39,801 nucleotides of DNA from Clostridiales bacterium UBA7044 (GCA_002493965.1 DLAP01000069.1:1-39801); one strand, 5' to 3'. Shown: positions 23,383-32,086, counted from the first letter of the stretch. Notes: generated from the letters alone by a model not told the origin. Numbers and translations are program-made.

Positions 23383-24852
23383 TTAATTCAGGACAATGGC
23401 GTTTACGGCTTCCATCAGATCCACCACGTACACCCGCTTTATGAGAGCGGTAGGCGTGCCGTCTACTACAGCCAGGCAGTTGCTGCCGTCATAGCGGTAA
23501 AGCTGGATCTCCACCTCTGGGAAGTTTTCGTTTTCCAGATGGAGGGTCAGACGGATTTCCTCCTTGCCGGTGGCCTTTTCGTCAGTGAAGTCCTCAGCGA
23601 CGAGATTTGTCAGGGCACTGCGGAAGTCGTCCATCTGGATTTCCTCACCGTGATAGTACCAGTGGATTTCCTCGTCGTCATCCTTCTTCTTATCCTGCTT
23701 TTCATCTTCTTTCTCCTCGCTGATTTCGGTGGTGGTCAGGCAGTAGCTAGCCCCGTCCAGGGTCACGTCAACCTGGGTCACATCGCCAAAGTCCGCCCAG
23801 AAAGCTTCCTGATGGCGCAGGTCGTTGTAGGAGACCTTCGTCAGGGAATTGTACTGGCTTTCGGTGATCTCATAGACAATGGGAGAATCGCCTACCCGGA
23901 CATAGCAGGGAATTTCCACTTCCTCGGCCTCTTCCGTTTCTCCGGCGTCCGCGGCTGCCTGGGCGGCCTCCGCTTCCTTTACGGCCTCCGGATCCCGGCT
24001 GACGTGGAGAGTAAAGCGTTCCTCGGTTTCATCTGCATCTTCGTCTTCGCTTTCTACTTTATAATTTACGGCAATGGTCAGTTCCGGATCGTCCATACCG
24101 AAGGCTGTCAGTTCCTCGGAAGAAGCATTATAAGTGGCATAGTTTGTCAGGGACAGGTCCTCCAGCGTCCTCAGATAGCTTTTTACCCGGGTGGTGTCCA
24201 GAGCCTGGTTTCCGGTAAAGTACACGTCGTCGGAGGAATAGGATTTACCGCTGTCCTCCTCATAGCTTACCTGATAGCTTTCCAGGCCGGAAAATTCCAG
24301 GGAGGTGACATCGGTAAGGGTGGGGGTTTCGTCGTTGTGAATCAGATCCCGGATGGTGATTTGAAAGTCATCCATGGGGTCTTCGCCCATCAGGTAGGCA
24401 TTGCCGTCGCCGACGGACAGATATCGCTGGGAGTCCATCTGGCTGAACGCGCCCAGGGTGACGGTGTAGCTTTCCTCCTGGGTACTCAGGGTGATGGTGC
24501 ATTCCGGGTCCTCCAGACCGTACTGACTGTAATCCTCCACGTCCTCAATGACAAAGGTAGCGCCCAGGGAGTTAAACCAGTTCAGCAGATTGTTGATGGC
24601 GTCTTCATCCACGGGGAAGGAGTCGTCCTCGTCCCAACGCCAGATTCCATCTTCGCCCCGGTGGAAGGAGAGGCTTTCCTCCTCATACTGCCAGGACAGA
24701 GTCTGCACGTCCTCTGGGGGAAGCTCCAGAATCACCTGGTCCGTGGCCTGAATTTTTTCCTTCCGCTGCTCATAGTGCATCATGGCGAAGGTGGCGGCGC
24801 AGGCAACGACCAATACACAAAGAAGTACAATCATTCGTTTAGACCGATTCAT
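23383..24852 (-). CDS. DUF4340 domain-containing membrane-anchored protein
   Basis: A 489-residue protein with one N-terminal membrane helix (MIVLLCVLVVACAATFAMMH at about residues 7-26) and a large outside-facing part. That part holds repeated DUF4340 units: VQTLSWQYEEESLSFHRGED, then VTSLEFSGLESYQVSY, plus a low-complexity acidic/Ala insert near 290-310 and a Lys/Asp/Glu-rich linker near 375-395. It overlaps the upstream GldG-like gene by 14 nt. DUF4340 proteins typically sit next to Gld-like ABC transporters and are presumed exterior partners. The start follows a GAGGA-type site inside the preceding gene. Molecular role unknown. Confidence 0.85.
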   Translation of the reverse strand: MNRSKRMIVLLCVLVVACAATFAMMHYEQRKEKIQATDQVILELPPEDVQTLSWQYEEESLSFHRGEDGIWRWDEDDSFPVDEDAINNLLNWFNSLGATFVIEDVEDYSQYGLEDPECTITLSTQEESYTVTLGAFSQMDSQRYLSVGDGNAYLMGEDPMDDFQITIRDLIHNDETPTLTDVTSLEFSGLESYQVSYEEDSGKSYSSDDVYFTGNQALDTTRVKSYLRTLEDLSLTNYATYNASSEELTAFGMDDPELTIAVNYKVESEDEDADETEERFTLHVSRDPEAVKEAEAAQAAADAGETEEAEEVEIPCYVRVGDSPIVYEITESQYNSLTKVSYNDLRHQEAFWADFGDVTQVDVTLDGASYCLTTTEISEEKEDEKQDKKKDDDEEIHWYYHGEEIQMDDFRSALTNLVAEDFTDEKATGKEEIRLTLHLENENFPEVEIQLYRYDGSNCLAVVDGTPTALIKRVYVVDLMEAVNAIVLN

Positions 24853-26302
24853 TCTGATGCTTCCTCCTTACGAGAATGACCCAGATACCTGCCAGCAGAT
24901 AGGTCAGCGGGAATACGCCGATCATCAGCGTTTTCAGGGTGGACGCGGTGGAGTCGCTGATGGTCAGATAGTTGTAGTTTAAGGATTTGCTGCGGATGGC
25001 CATGGCCTCACTCTCTCCGATCAGGTCGGACAGGGCGTTCATAGCCAGGTCTGTGTTTGCACCGGAAGAGAAGGCGTTGTACATATCCTCCAGGAAATCG
25101 GAGGAAGAAAACCAGATGATCTGGCCGCCGCTCTGGTGCTCGATGGACACGCCCAGGGTGAAGGGGCCGTCAATGTCCCCATCCTCTTTTTCGTAGGTGT
25201 TAAGGCTGAAGCCAGAAACCTTACTGAAAGAGGCATCGGAGGTGGTCAGTAGCTGAGATACCGTAGCGTTACTGGCTTCTCCCGTGACCTTCATGCCCTG
25301 AGCCAGGGGCATAATGGCATAGTAGTGGGACTCCATCAGAGAGTTTGTGACGCTGTGGCTGTTTAAGTCCGGCAGCAGGACATAGGGGTAGCCGAAGCCA
25401 TAATGCTCCCGGTCGCCTTCCACCACAATGCCCTCCTGGACAAATACCCGGTACTGAGCCAGAATGGAATTGAGGTTCGTAAGCGCCCCATCCTCCACAG
25501 GACCTGCCAGCACCAGCAGTTTCCCGCCGTCTTCCACGTACTGGGAAAGCATATCGGCCTCTTCCTCAGAAAGATCACTCTGGGGGGCATAGATGAGAAT
25601 GGCGTCCGCATCCTCGGGAATTTCGTCCACCGTCAGCAGGGACAGGTCGCTCACTTCCATGTTCTCCTTTTCAATCTGATCGGCAAAGGTGGAAGGAAGG
25701 TCCCCTTCTCCATGGCCATGAAGCCGGTAAATGATTGGAAGGTCCTCACTTACACAAAAATCGATGGCGGAGGTGATGGCCCCTTCTCCGTCGAAGGAGG
25801 TGGTGTAGGTGTAGGAATACATATTGGCATCCTGAAGATAGATGTCATCATAGGCGATATAGCGGTATTTCTCCCCGGATTCCACGATCAGGCTGTTGTT
25901 CTTGACGGTTTCCGAGGTGTACTGCTGGGTGAAGGTAGGGAAGACATCGGGGTTTTTCTTCACTACTTCAATGTGGTCCGACAGGCTGTCATACTTGTCA
26001 AGCAAATTCTGGATCACATCGTCCTCCTTGTCGGACTGGACGATCCAGTAGATGGTCACGTCCTTTTGCAGGTTATTCACCACCGCCTTGGTGTTGCTGG
26101 TGATGGAATAGAGCTTGCTGGAGCTGATATCGAATTTGGTCATGTGGCTGGGCAGCACAGAGGCGAAGACGTTGACCACGATCAGAATAGCCAGCACCAC
26201 AGCGGTGACAGCCAGGCTGTAGCCGCCGCCCCGAAGGGCCAGGGCGCTATTCCGGGGTGCCTTTTCCTCCTGAGAACGCTTCTTGAAAACAGGTTTTTTC
26301 AT
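24839..26302 (-). CDS. GldG-family ABC-system auxiliary protein
   Basis: A 487-residue protein with an N-terminal membrane helix (about residues 28-50), a long extracytoplasmic domain of the ABC_transp_aux/GldG type, and a C-terminal membrane helix (LMIGVFPLTYLLAGIWVILV) ending in a basic tail RRKHQNESV. In the soluble part KFDISSSKLYSITSNT and IIYRLHGHGEGD resemble the family pattern. In Flavobacteria GldG works with GldA and GldF in gliding and secretion; in Firmicutes the role is unknown. It overlaps the permease stop by one base (TGATG), so translation is coupled. Confidence 0.87.
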   Translation of the reverse strand: MKKPVFKKRSQEEKAPRNSALALRGGGYSLAVTAVVLAILIVVNVFASVLPSHMTKFDISSSKLYSITSNTKAVVNNLQKDVTIYWIVQSDKEDDVIQNLLDKYDSLSDHIEVVKKNPDVFPTFTQQYTSETVKNNSLIVESGEKYRYIAYDDIYLQDANMYSYTYTTSFDGEGAITSAIDFCVSEDLPIIYRLHGHGEGDLPSTFADQIEKENMEVSDLSLLTVDEIPEDADAILIYAPQSDLSEEEADMLSQYVEDGGKLLVLAGPVEDGALTNLNSILAQYRVFVQEGIVVEGDREHYGFGYPYVLLPDLNSHSVTNSLMESHYYAIMPLAQGMKVTGEASNATVSQLLTTSDASFSKVSGFSLNTYEKEDGDIDGPFTLGVSIEHQSGGQIIWFSSSDFLEDMYNAFSSGANTDLAMNALSDLIGESEAMAIRSKSLNYNYLTISDSTASTLKTLMIGVFPLTYLLAGIWVILVRRKHQNESV

Positions 26303-27165
26303 CAGTTGTACCTCCTCTTTTCCAGAGACTGGACAGACAGGAACAGGAAGAAGACGATGACCGTCAGGTAATAGACAATGCCCGTCATGTCAAAAACGCC
26401 GTTTACGAATTTGTAAAACCGCTCAAACAGGGAAAGGGTTTCCATGACCTTGGGCAGCAGCCCCTCAAAGGCAGAGGCGTCCACCCAGCAGGCGATGGTC
26501 TCCACGGCAATCAGCCCTAACGTCACCCAATAGGCCAGGGTGTTATTCCGGGTAACGTGGCGGATGATGAGGCCCAGAACCAGGATCAGCACCAGCAGGG
26601 CGATGATAGACCCCATAGCCGTGGCGGAGACGTATTCCGCCAGAGAAACGGAGTAGTAGTTAAAGAGAATCGCGGCAATGCCGATACCGGCGGCGAAGCC
26701 CTGGTTGTCCGTCAGGGAGGAAATGAACACCCCCACGGCAATGAGGGCAGCCCCCAGCAGGAAGAAGGCAAACAGGGAACCGTAGGCGGTGAGCAGGTAA
26801 ACGTCCCCATACTGGGAGAAAATCAGGGGGTACAGGGCAATCAGGCACAGGGGCAGAAGATAGACACACAGCAGGGCCAGATATTTGCCGATAATCACAT
26901 GGGTGGTGGTAATGGGCAGGGAATAGAGCAGCTGATCCGTCTTCTGCTTCCGCTCCTCGGCAATGACCCGCATGGTTAAGATGGGGACGATGACTACGAA
27001 GACGAGGCAGCTGAAGCTTAAGACAAATTCAAAGTTACTCACCGCTGCCTGGAGGTTATATAACATTGCGCCGATGCCCACGAACATCAGCAGAAACGCG
27101 CCGAAGACATAGGCGGTCAGGCTGTGGAAGTAGGTGCGCAGTTCATGTTTCAGTACGGCAATCAT
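26302..27165 (-). CDS. ABC-2 type transporter permease (GldF-like)
   Basis: A 287-residue permease. It begins LKHELRTYFHSLTAYVFGAF, has six or seven membrane helices, and carries the ABC-2 loop VLTMRVIAEERKQKTDQLLY that follows the second helix in this family. The start overlaps the ATPase stop by ATGA. With the ATPase and GldG-like protein it forms a probable exporter or mechanical complex; the cargo is not known. Confidence 0.9.
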   Translation of the reverse strand: MIAVLKHELRTYFHSLTAYVFGAFLLMFVGIGAMLYNLQAAVSNFEFVLSFSCLVFVVIVPILTMRVIAEERKQKTDQLLYSLPITTTHVIIGKYLALLCVYLLPLCLIALYPLIFSQYGDVYLLTAYGSLFAFFLLGAALIAVGVFISSLTDNQGFAAGIGIAAILFNYYSVSLAEYVSATAMGSIIALLVLILVLGLIIRHVTRNNTLAYWVTLGLIAVETIACWVDASAFEGLLPKVMETLSLFERFYKFVNGVFDMTGIVYYLTVIVFFLFLSVQSLEKRRYN

Positions 27166-28112
27166 CCTTCACTTTCCTCCTTATGTTCAGACAGTTCAAT
27201 GAAGACGTCCTCTAAGTTGGCTTTTTTGGTGGTCATTTCCAGCAGCGGCAGCTTGTTTTCCGCAAAGGTCTGGAAGAGCGTCCGGGTCAGACTGCTCACA
27301 TCCGCGCAGTCTGTTTTCAATGTGGCGCTGACCTGGTTTTCGGTGACGGAAAGCTTGCTTTCTGTGATCTGGGGAACCTCAGAGAGAATCTGCGCCACCT
27401 GCTCCTGGGCGCCTTCCACGGTGAGCAGAATCTCACTGGCAGAGCGCATCTGCTTTTCCAGATTCTCCGGGGTATCAAAGGCTACCAGCTTGCCATGGGC
27501 AATCATCAGGATTTCGTCACAGATGGTCTGGACCTCGGAGAGAATGTGGGAGCTGAAAATGACGGTGTGGGTTTTGCCCAGAGTTTTGATGAGGTCCCGG
27601 ATCTCGATGATCTGCAGGGGGTCAAGACCCACGGTGGGCTCGTCCAGGATGATGACCTTGGGGTCTCCCAGCAATGCCTGGGCAATGCCCACCCGCTGCT
27701 TATAACCCTTGGAAAGGGTGGAGATCCGGCGATTCCGGACAGATTGGATGCCGGTTTGCTGGATTACGTCCTCAATCTGCTCCTTCAGGGTCTCGCCCCG
27801 AAGCCCCTTGGCCTCGCCCACGAAGCGCAGGTATTCGACTGGGGACTCGTTCATGTACAGGGGCGGCTGCTCCGGCAGGTAGCCGATCTGGGCTTTGGCC
27901 TTGTCCGGTGCCTCAAAAATGTCGAAGCCGCCTACGGATATTTTACCGGCGCTGGCGGAGAGACAGCCGGTCATGATGTTCATGGTAGTGGATTTTCCCG
28001 CGCCGTTTGGCCCCAGGAAACCGTAGACGTGGCCCTCTCCGATCTCAAATGAGAGGTCATCCACAGCCAGATGATCCCCGTACCATTTTGTCAAATGGGA
28101 AACCGATATCAT
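27162..28112 (-). CDS. ABC transporter ATP-binding protein (GldA-like)
   Basis: A 316-residue ABC ATPase. Walker A is GPNGAGKST (about residues 35-43), the signature is the variant LSKGYKQRVG, Walker B is VIILDEPTVGLD, and the switch is SSHILSEV. The C-terminal 90 residues form the extra domain typical of exporter ATPases of this group. The ATG at 28110-28112 follows GAGGAGGAACTACC. It is first in the four-gene - strand operon that ends with the DUF4340 gene. The Gld assignment rests on neighbour order (ATPase, permease, GldG, DUF4340). Confidence 0.92.
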   Translation of the reverse strand: MISVSHLTKWYGDHLAVDDLSFEIGEGHVYGFLGPNGAGKSTTMNIMTGCLSASAGKISVGGFDIFEAPDKAKAQIGYLPEQPPLYMNESPVEYLRFVGEAKGLRGETLKEQIEDVIQQTGIQSVRNRRISTLSKGYKQRVGIAQALLGDPKVIILDEPTVGLDPLQIIEIRDLIKTLGKTHTVIFSSHILSEVQTICDEILMIAHGKLVAFDTPENLEKQMRSASEILLTVEGAQEQVAQILSEVPQITESKLSVTENQVSATLKTDCADVSSLTRTLFQTFAENKLPLLEMTTKKANLEDVFIELSEHKEESEG

Positions 28113-28239
28113 GGTAGTTCCTCCTCATGTTTTGTTGCAGCTATAGTATAGAGGGAAAAGCTGAACGAATGCTGAAAACTGGTGTGAAGAAATTATGAAT
28201 TTCTGAAAGAGGATAGGAAATTTCTCTGAGGTTTCCCTA

Positions 28240-28268
28240 TTGCCTGAAATGGGGAAATGTGCTATGAT
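28240..28268 (+). promoter_or_regulatory. Promoter of the cobamide operon
   Basis: TTGCCT (28240-28245), 17 nt, TATGAT (28263-28268). The -10 lies just downstream of an in-frame ATG at 28257, which excludes that ATG as the start. Confidence 0.6.
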
Positions 28269-28298
28269 AAAAAACAAAGATGCTGGGAGGTGGGATGC

Positions 28299-29045
28299 TT
28301 GAAGCCACGTTTCTTCCTGTCCACCGTCGGGACGGACAGCGCTGTGGTGGCCCGGGAATACAGCCTGGGCCTTGAAATCGCGGAATACTGCACCGCCGCC
28401 AATATGGATGAGAACTTCCCAAGGTGGGACAAGCAGGTGAGAGAGGAGATTTCCGGCATTTCAGCGCGAATTCTCCACGCTCCCTTTAACGAGCTGTTCC
28501 CCTGCGCCATTGATCCCAAGGCCAGGGAACTGGCGGCCTTTCGCTACCGTCAGGCGACTTTACTGGCAAAGAAATATGGCGTGGAAAAAGTCGTAATCCA
28601 CGGGGGCTTCCATCCCTACCTGTATTACCCAAGCTGGTATGCAGAGCAGTCCGTTGCTTTCTGGAAGAACTTTATGAAGGAAAACCCAGGGGTAGAGATC
28701 GTGCTGGAAAACGTACTGGAGCCGGAGCCGGAAATGATGAAGGATATCGTTTCCGGGGTGGATCACTCTGGGTTTCGGCTCTGCCTGGATGTGGGCCACG
28801 TCAATGCCTATTCGAAACGTCCCGTCATGGAGTGGCTGAACTGTCTGTCCCCTTACCTGGATCATTTTCATATTCATAATAATGACGGCACGGGGGACAC
28901 CCACAGCCCCCTGATGGCGGGAACCATTCCCATGGAGACACTTCTGAGGGAAGCGCTGGACCGATGCCCAGACGCAACCCTTACCCTGGAGCTGCCAGAG
29001 GCAAGGTCATCTGTTTCCTGGCTCACGGAACGGCAATTTTTATAA
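28299..29045 (+). CDS. AP-endonuclease-2-fold TIM barrel hydrolase; candidate cobamide-remodelling enzyme CbiR
   Basis: A 248-residue protein of the xylose isomerase-like/AP endonuclease 2 superfamily. Likely metal ligands recur down the barrel: ARILHAPFNE, VVIHGGFHP, IVLENVLEP (Glu), LCLDVGHVN (Asp, His), FHIHNNDGTGDTHSP (His, Asp, His) and LTLELPEA (Glu). They match the trinuclear metal site of the superfamily. Automatic annotation would say sugar phosphate isomerase/epimerase, but it is the first gene of a cobT-cobU-cobS-cobC run. The cobamide-remodelling hydrolase CbiR described in Akkermansia belongs to this same superfamily; it opens the nucleotide loop of cobamides. I therefore propose CbiR-like function by context. 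The TTG at 28299 follows GGAGGTG by 6 nt. Confidence 0.75.
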   Translation: MKPRFFLSTVGTDSAVVAREYSLGLEIAEYCTAANMDENFPRWDKQVREEISGISARILHAPFNELFPCAIDPKARELAAFRYRQATLLAKKYGVEKVVIHGGFHPYLYYPSWYAEQSVAFWKNFMKENPGVEIVLENVLEPEPEMMKDIVSGVDHSGFRLCLDVGHVNAYSKRPVMEWLNCLSPYLDHFHIHNNDGTGDTHSPLMAGTIPMETLLREALDRCPDATLTLELPEARSSVSWLTERQFL

Positions 29046-29057
29046 GGCGGTAACATT

Positions 29058-30422
29058 ATGCGGGAAAACGATCATTCTTTTTTTCAAAACCGGCAGTGTC
29101 CATATTTCCCTTGTCACAAGGGAGCCGGGGAGGACTTTAACTGTTTGTTCTGCTACTGCCCCCTGTATGCCCTGGGGGATGGATGCGGGGGTAATTTCCG
29201 GTATACGGAAAATGGAATCAAGGACTGCACGGGTTGCCTGCTCCCTCACAGCCCCGGGGGCTATGACTATATCCTCAAGAACTTTGGAAAAATCTCAGAG
29301 CTTGCTAAGAAAAATCGAAAGAAGGAAGCCAATATGGTTTTGGAAGACTATATTGCCCAGGTCAGCCCTCTGGATGAGGCGGCCATGGAGAAGGCTCGGG
29401 AGCGGCAGGCCCAGCTTGCCAAGCCCCCTGGAAGCCTGGGACGGCTGGAGGAACTGTCCGTCCAGCTTGCGGGCATCACCGGCCAGGTCCATAACAGAAT
29501 CGGCAAGAAGCATCTTCTGGTCTTCGCCGCCGACAACGGCGTAGTGGAAGAAGGGGTGTCCAGCGCCCCCCAGTCGGTGACGCTGATGCAGACCATCAAC
29601 CTGACCCGGGCGAAAACCGGTGCTTCCGTCCTTACAAAGCATTTTGGCGGCCAGATCACGGTGTGCGATGTGGGCGTCAACGCGGATATCCGGGAGCCGA
29701 AGGTGTTAAATAAGAAAATCGCCTACGGTACGAATAACATCCTTCATGGCCCCGCCATGACCCGGGAGCAGGCCCTCACGGCCATCGAAACCGGCATCCG
29801 GCTAGCGCTCAGCACCGACGCCGACGTATTCGGGGTGGGAGAAATGGGCATCGGCAACACCACCACTTCTTCCGCCGTGCTGGCGGTACTGCTGGACGCA
29901 GATGTGGAGACCGTCACAGGCCGGGGCGGCGGCATTACGGACGAGGCCTTCCGGAAGAAGAAAGAGGTCATCCGGCAGTCTATCGCAGTGAATCAGCCGG
30001 ATAAAAATGACGTGGTGGACGTGCTTGCGAAAGTGGGCGGGTTTGACATTGCCGCCATGTGCGGGGCCTTTATCGGCGGGGCCATTCACCACCGGCCGGT
30101 GGTCATCGACGGGTTTATTTCCGTGGTGGCGGCTCTGTGCGCCGTGCGGCTGTGCCCCAATGTGCGGGGGTATCTGGTCCCCAGCCACGCATCCTATGAG
30201 ATTGGCTACAAGCTTGCCATGGACGCCATGGATTTGCAGCCCATTTTCCTGCTGGGAATGCGGTTAGGAGAGGGCAGCGGCTGCCCACTGGCCTTTGAAG
30301 TTCTCAGTGCCGCCTGCGGCATCCTAAACAACATGGCCACCTTTGATCAGGCGGGCATCGACGACGGCTACCTGGACGAAATCCGGGAAGGGGACAAGTT
30401 TACCGTGGAGGGTGCGAAATGA
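29058..30422 (+). CDS. cobT: Cysteine-rich small domain fused to CobT (nicotinate-nucleotide:dimethylbenzimidazole phosphoribosyltransferase)
   Basis: One 454-residue frame. Residues 1 to about 75 carry eight cysteines (14, 19, 29, 32, 34, 43, 57, 60), in CPYFPCHKG, CLFCYCPLY, GDGCGGNF and CTGCLLPHS; this is the cysteine-rich small domain usually encoded next to cobamide genes and presumed to bind metal. From about residue 93 the chain is a full CobT, which activates a lower-ligand base to alpha-ribazole phosphate: KPPGSLGRLEELSVQLAGI, FAADNGVVEEGVS, GEMGIGNTTT and the C-terminal LGEGSGCPLAFEVLSAACG. An internal ATG at 29334 follows GAAGGAA, so a separate CobT could also be made. It overlaps cobU by 4 nt. 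Confidence 0.92.
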   Translation: MRENDHSFFQNRQCPYFPCHKGAGEDFNCLFCYCPLYALGDGCGGNFRYTENGIKDCTGCLLPHSPGGYDYILKNFGKISELAKKNRKKEANMVLEDYIAQVSPLDEAAMEKARERQAQLAKPPGSLGRLEELSVQLAGITGQVHNRIGKKHLLVFAADNGVVEEGVSSAPQSVTLMQTINLTRAKTGASVLTKHFGGQITVCDVGVNADIREPKVLNKKIAYGTNNILHGPAMTREQALTAIETGIRLALSTDADVFGVGEMGIGNTTTSSAVLAVLLDADVETVTGRGGGITDEAFRKKKEVIRQSIAVNQPDKNDVVDVLAKVGGFDIAAMCGAFIGGAIHHRPVVIDGFISVVAALCAVRLCPNVRGYLVPSHASYEIGYKLAMDAMDLQPIFLLGMRLGEGSGCPLAFEVLSAACGILNNMATFDQAGIDDGYLDEIREGDKFTVEGAK

Positions 30423-30964
30423 CCTTTCTGATCTCCGGCGGCGCGAAAAACGGGAAATCCACTCTGGCCCAGGAGCTGGCGGTGAAGCTGTCCGGGGAAG
30501 GGAAACGGTACTACGTTGCAACCATGATTCCGGTGGACGAAGAAGACCGGGACCGGATTCGCCGCCACGTGGCCGATCGGGCAGGGCTGGGCTTTGAGAC
30601 GGTGGAGTGCTGTAAGAACGTCATGTCCTGCCTGGATACGGCTGACCCAGAGGGCACCTTCCTGGTGGACAGCGTTACGGCGCTGCTTCAAAACGCCCTG
30701 TTCCCGGCGGAAAAGGACTATGAAATGGACCTGGAGGCAGGGGAGCGCTGCGCAAACGAGATCATTGCCTTCGGGGGGATCGCGAAAAACGTGGTTTTTG
30801 TCAGCGACTACATTTACTCCGATGCCGAGCGGTATTCGGAGAGTACGGAAATCTACCGCCGGTGCCTGGCGTCCATCGACTGCCGTCTGGCGGAAGCCTG
30901 CGATACGGTGGTGGAGGTGGCGGCCGGAAACCGGATTGTTCACAAGGGGGTGCTGCCGCTGTGA
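30419..30964 (+). CDS. cobU: CobU: adenosylcobinamide kinase / adenosylcobinamide-phosphate guanylyltransferase
   Basis: A 181-residue CobU, which phosphorylates adenosylcobinamide and then adds GMP to give AdoCbi-GDP for nucleotide-loop assembly. Visible motifs are the P-loop SGGAKNGKST (residues 6-15), YYVATMIPVDEED, RIRRHVADRAG holding the His expected to take the GMP, and FLVDSVTALL. The C-terminal FVSDYIYSDAERYSEST replaces the usual EVGxGIVP block of the family, so this copy is diverged there. It starts within the cobT stop (ATGA) and its stop overlaps the cobS start (GTGA). Confidence 0.9.
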   Translation: MTFLISGGAKNGKSTLAQELAVKLSGEGKRYYVATMIPVDEEDRDRIRRHVADRAGLGFETVECCKNVMSCLDTADPEGTFLVDSVTALLQNALFPAEKDYEMDLEAGERCANEIIAFGGIAKNVVFVSDYIYSDAERYSESTEIYRRCLASIDCRLAEACDTVVEVAAGNRIVHKGVLPL

Positions 30965-31701
30965 AAACCTATTTGCACGCCTTTGCCATGTGTCAGAGTA
31001 TGTTCTGCGCCATTCCCTTTCCCTGCAAAACCTGGGACGAGGGGGCGCGGGACAAAATGCTGGTCTGCCTCCCCCTGGTGGGGCTGGAAATCGGGGGGAT
31101 CTGGTGCGCTCTGGGATGGCTGATCCGATTTTTAAGCCTGCCCGCGCTGCTCATAGGCCTGATACTGGCGGCCTATCCCTTTCTGATCACCGGCCTGATT
31201 CATTTGGATGGATTTATGGACGTGACGGACGCGGTGAAGTCCTGTCGGGACTTAAATCGCCGCCGGGAGATTTTGAAGGATTCCCATGTGGGCAGCTTCG
31301 CCGTGATTCATGTGGCGCTGCTGATTCTGGCCCAATTTGCCTTGTTTGCCTCTGCGCCGGAGGAAGCGCCCATGGGCGTACTGTGCCTGATTCCGGCGGT
31401 GAGCCGGTGCGGCTCTGCCCTGGCGGTGACAATCTTGCCGGCCATGTCCACCAGTCAGTATGCCGGGCAGAAGAAGAACAAAACCCACATTGCCGTAAGC
31501 GCCGGAATGCTGGCCATTTTCCTGCTGGCGGGCATCTGCTTGTGGGGGAAATACGGCCTGGTACCGGTGGGTACCGCGATAGGCTATGCCCTAGCCGTGA
31601 GAAAGGGCTGCAAGTCTCTCGAAGGCATGAACGGGGATATTGCGGGCTACGCCTTAACGATCGGAGAACTGTGGGGCGTGGCAGTATACGCCTTACTGTA
31701 A
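30961..31701 (+). CDS. cobS: CobS: adenosylcobinamide-GDP ribazoletransferase (cobalamin synthase)
   Basis: A 246-residue integral membrane enzyme that joins AdoCbi-GDP and alpha-ribazole (phosphate), the last assembly step. It has about six helices. The family active-site segment is seen as HLDGFMDVTDAVKSCRD, followed by ILKDSHVGSFAV. The N-terminus has the usual CQSMFCAIPFPCKTW. The GTG at 30961 is chosen: it overlaps the cobU stop by 4 nt, whereas a longer in-frame ATG at 30862 lies deep inside cobU. Coupled translation with cobU is likely. Confidence 0.92.
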   Translation: MKTYLHAFAMCQSMFCAIPFPCKTWDEGARDKMLVCLPLVGLEIGGIWCALGWLIRFLSLPALLIGLILAAYPFLITGLIHLDGFMDVTDAVKSCRDLNRRREILKDSHVGSFAVIHVALLILAQFALFASAPEEAPMGVLCLIPAVSRCGSALAVTILPAMSTSQYAGQKKNKTHIAVSAGMLAIFLLAGICLWGKYGLVPVGTAIGYALAVRKGCKSLEGMNGDIAGYALTIGELWGVAVYALL

Positions 31702-31711
31702 GGAGAAAACC

Positions 31712-32086
31712 ATGATTTTAATTATCGGCGGCGCTTACCAGGGCAAGCTGGCTTACGCAAAGAAGGCTTACCGGGTGGGAGAAACGGATATTTTTACCTG
31801 CACAGGTCCGGAAATCGACTTTTCCAAGCGGTGTGTACAGAGAATCGAGGAGTTTGTCTATGGCTGCCTCCGGGCGGGGAAGGACCCCAAAGCCTACCTG
31901 GAAGCCCACAAGGGAGAATGGAAAGACAGTATTTTCATCTGTCGGGACATTTTCTGCGGCGTGGTGCCCATGGAGCCGGAAACAAGGGAATGGCGGCAGG
32001 AGACGGGACGATTTTGCCAGTATTTGACTGGGGAGGCGGAAAGGGTTCACCGGATGTTCTGCGGTTTGGAGCAAAGACTAAAATGA
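31712..32086 (+). CDS. Short, degenerate CobU-like protein
   Basis: A 124-residue protein resembling CobU at both ends with the middle missing. The N-terminus IIGGAYQGKLAYAKKAY corresponds to the GGARSGKS P-loop but has Leu where Ser/Thr should bind Mg-ATP. The C-terminal CRDIFCGVVPMEPETREWR and ETGRFCQYLTGEAERVHRMF match the CobU block EVGxGIVP...R...RD..G. The His-containing guanylyl site region is absent. It is therefore unlikely to be a kinase/guanylyltransferase on its own. Because the true CobU here lacks the usual C-terminal block that this protein keeps, the two may complement each other as subunits; that is inference. ATGA overlap with cobC. Confidence 0.72.
   Translation: MILIIGGAYQGKLAYAKKAYRVGETDIFTCTGPEIDFSKRCVQRIEEFVYGCLRAGKDPKAYLEAHKGEWKDSIFICRDIFCGVVPMEPETREWRQETGRFCQYLTGEAERVHRMFCGLEQRLK

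Noticed and set aside
23134..24879. 581-codon + strand open frame opposite the DUF4340 gene
   Set aside because: Val/Gly/Phe-rich antisense shadow crossing a strong terminator at 23340-23367; the - strand product fits DUF4340 and the operon.
28299..29045. Plain sugar phosphate isomerase/epimerase
   Set aside because: The fold allows it, but no sugar catabolism gene is near and it leads a cobamide operon; kept as the main alternative to CbiR.
30594..31715. 373-codon + strand frame overlapping cobU and cobS in another phase
   Set aside because: Arg/Trp/Gly-rich composition with no motif; the CobU and CobS frames carry the conserved residues.
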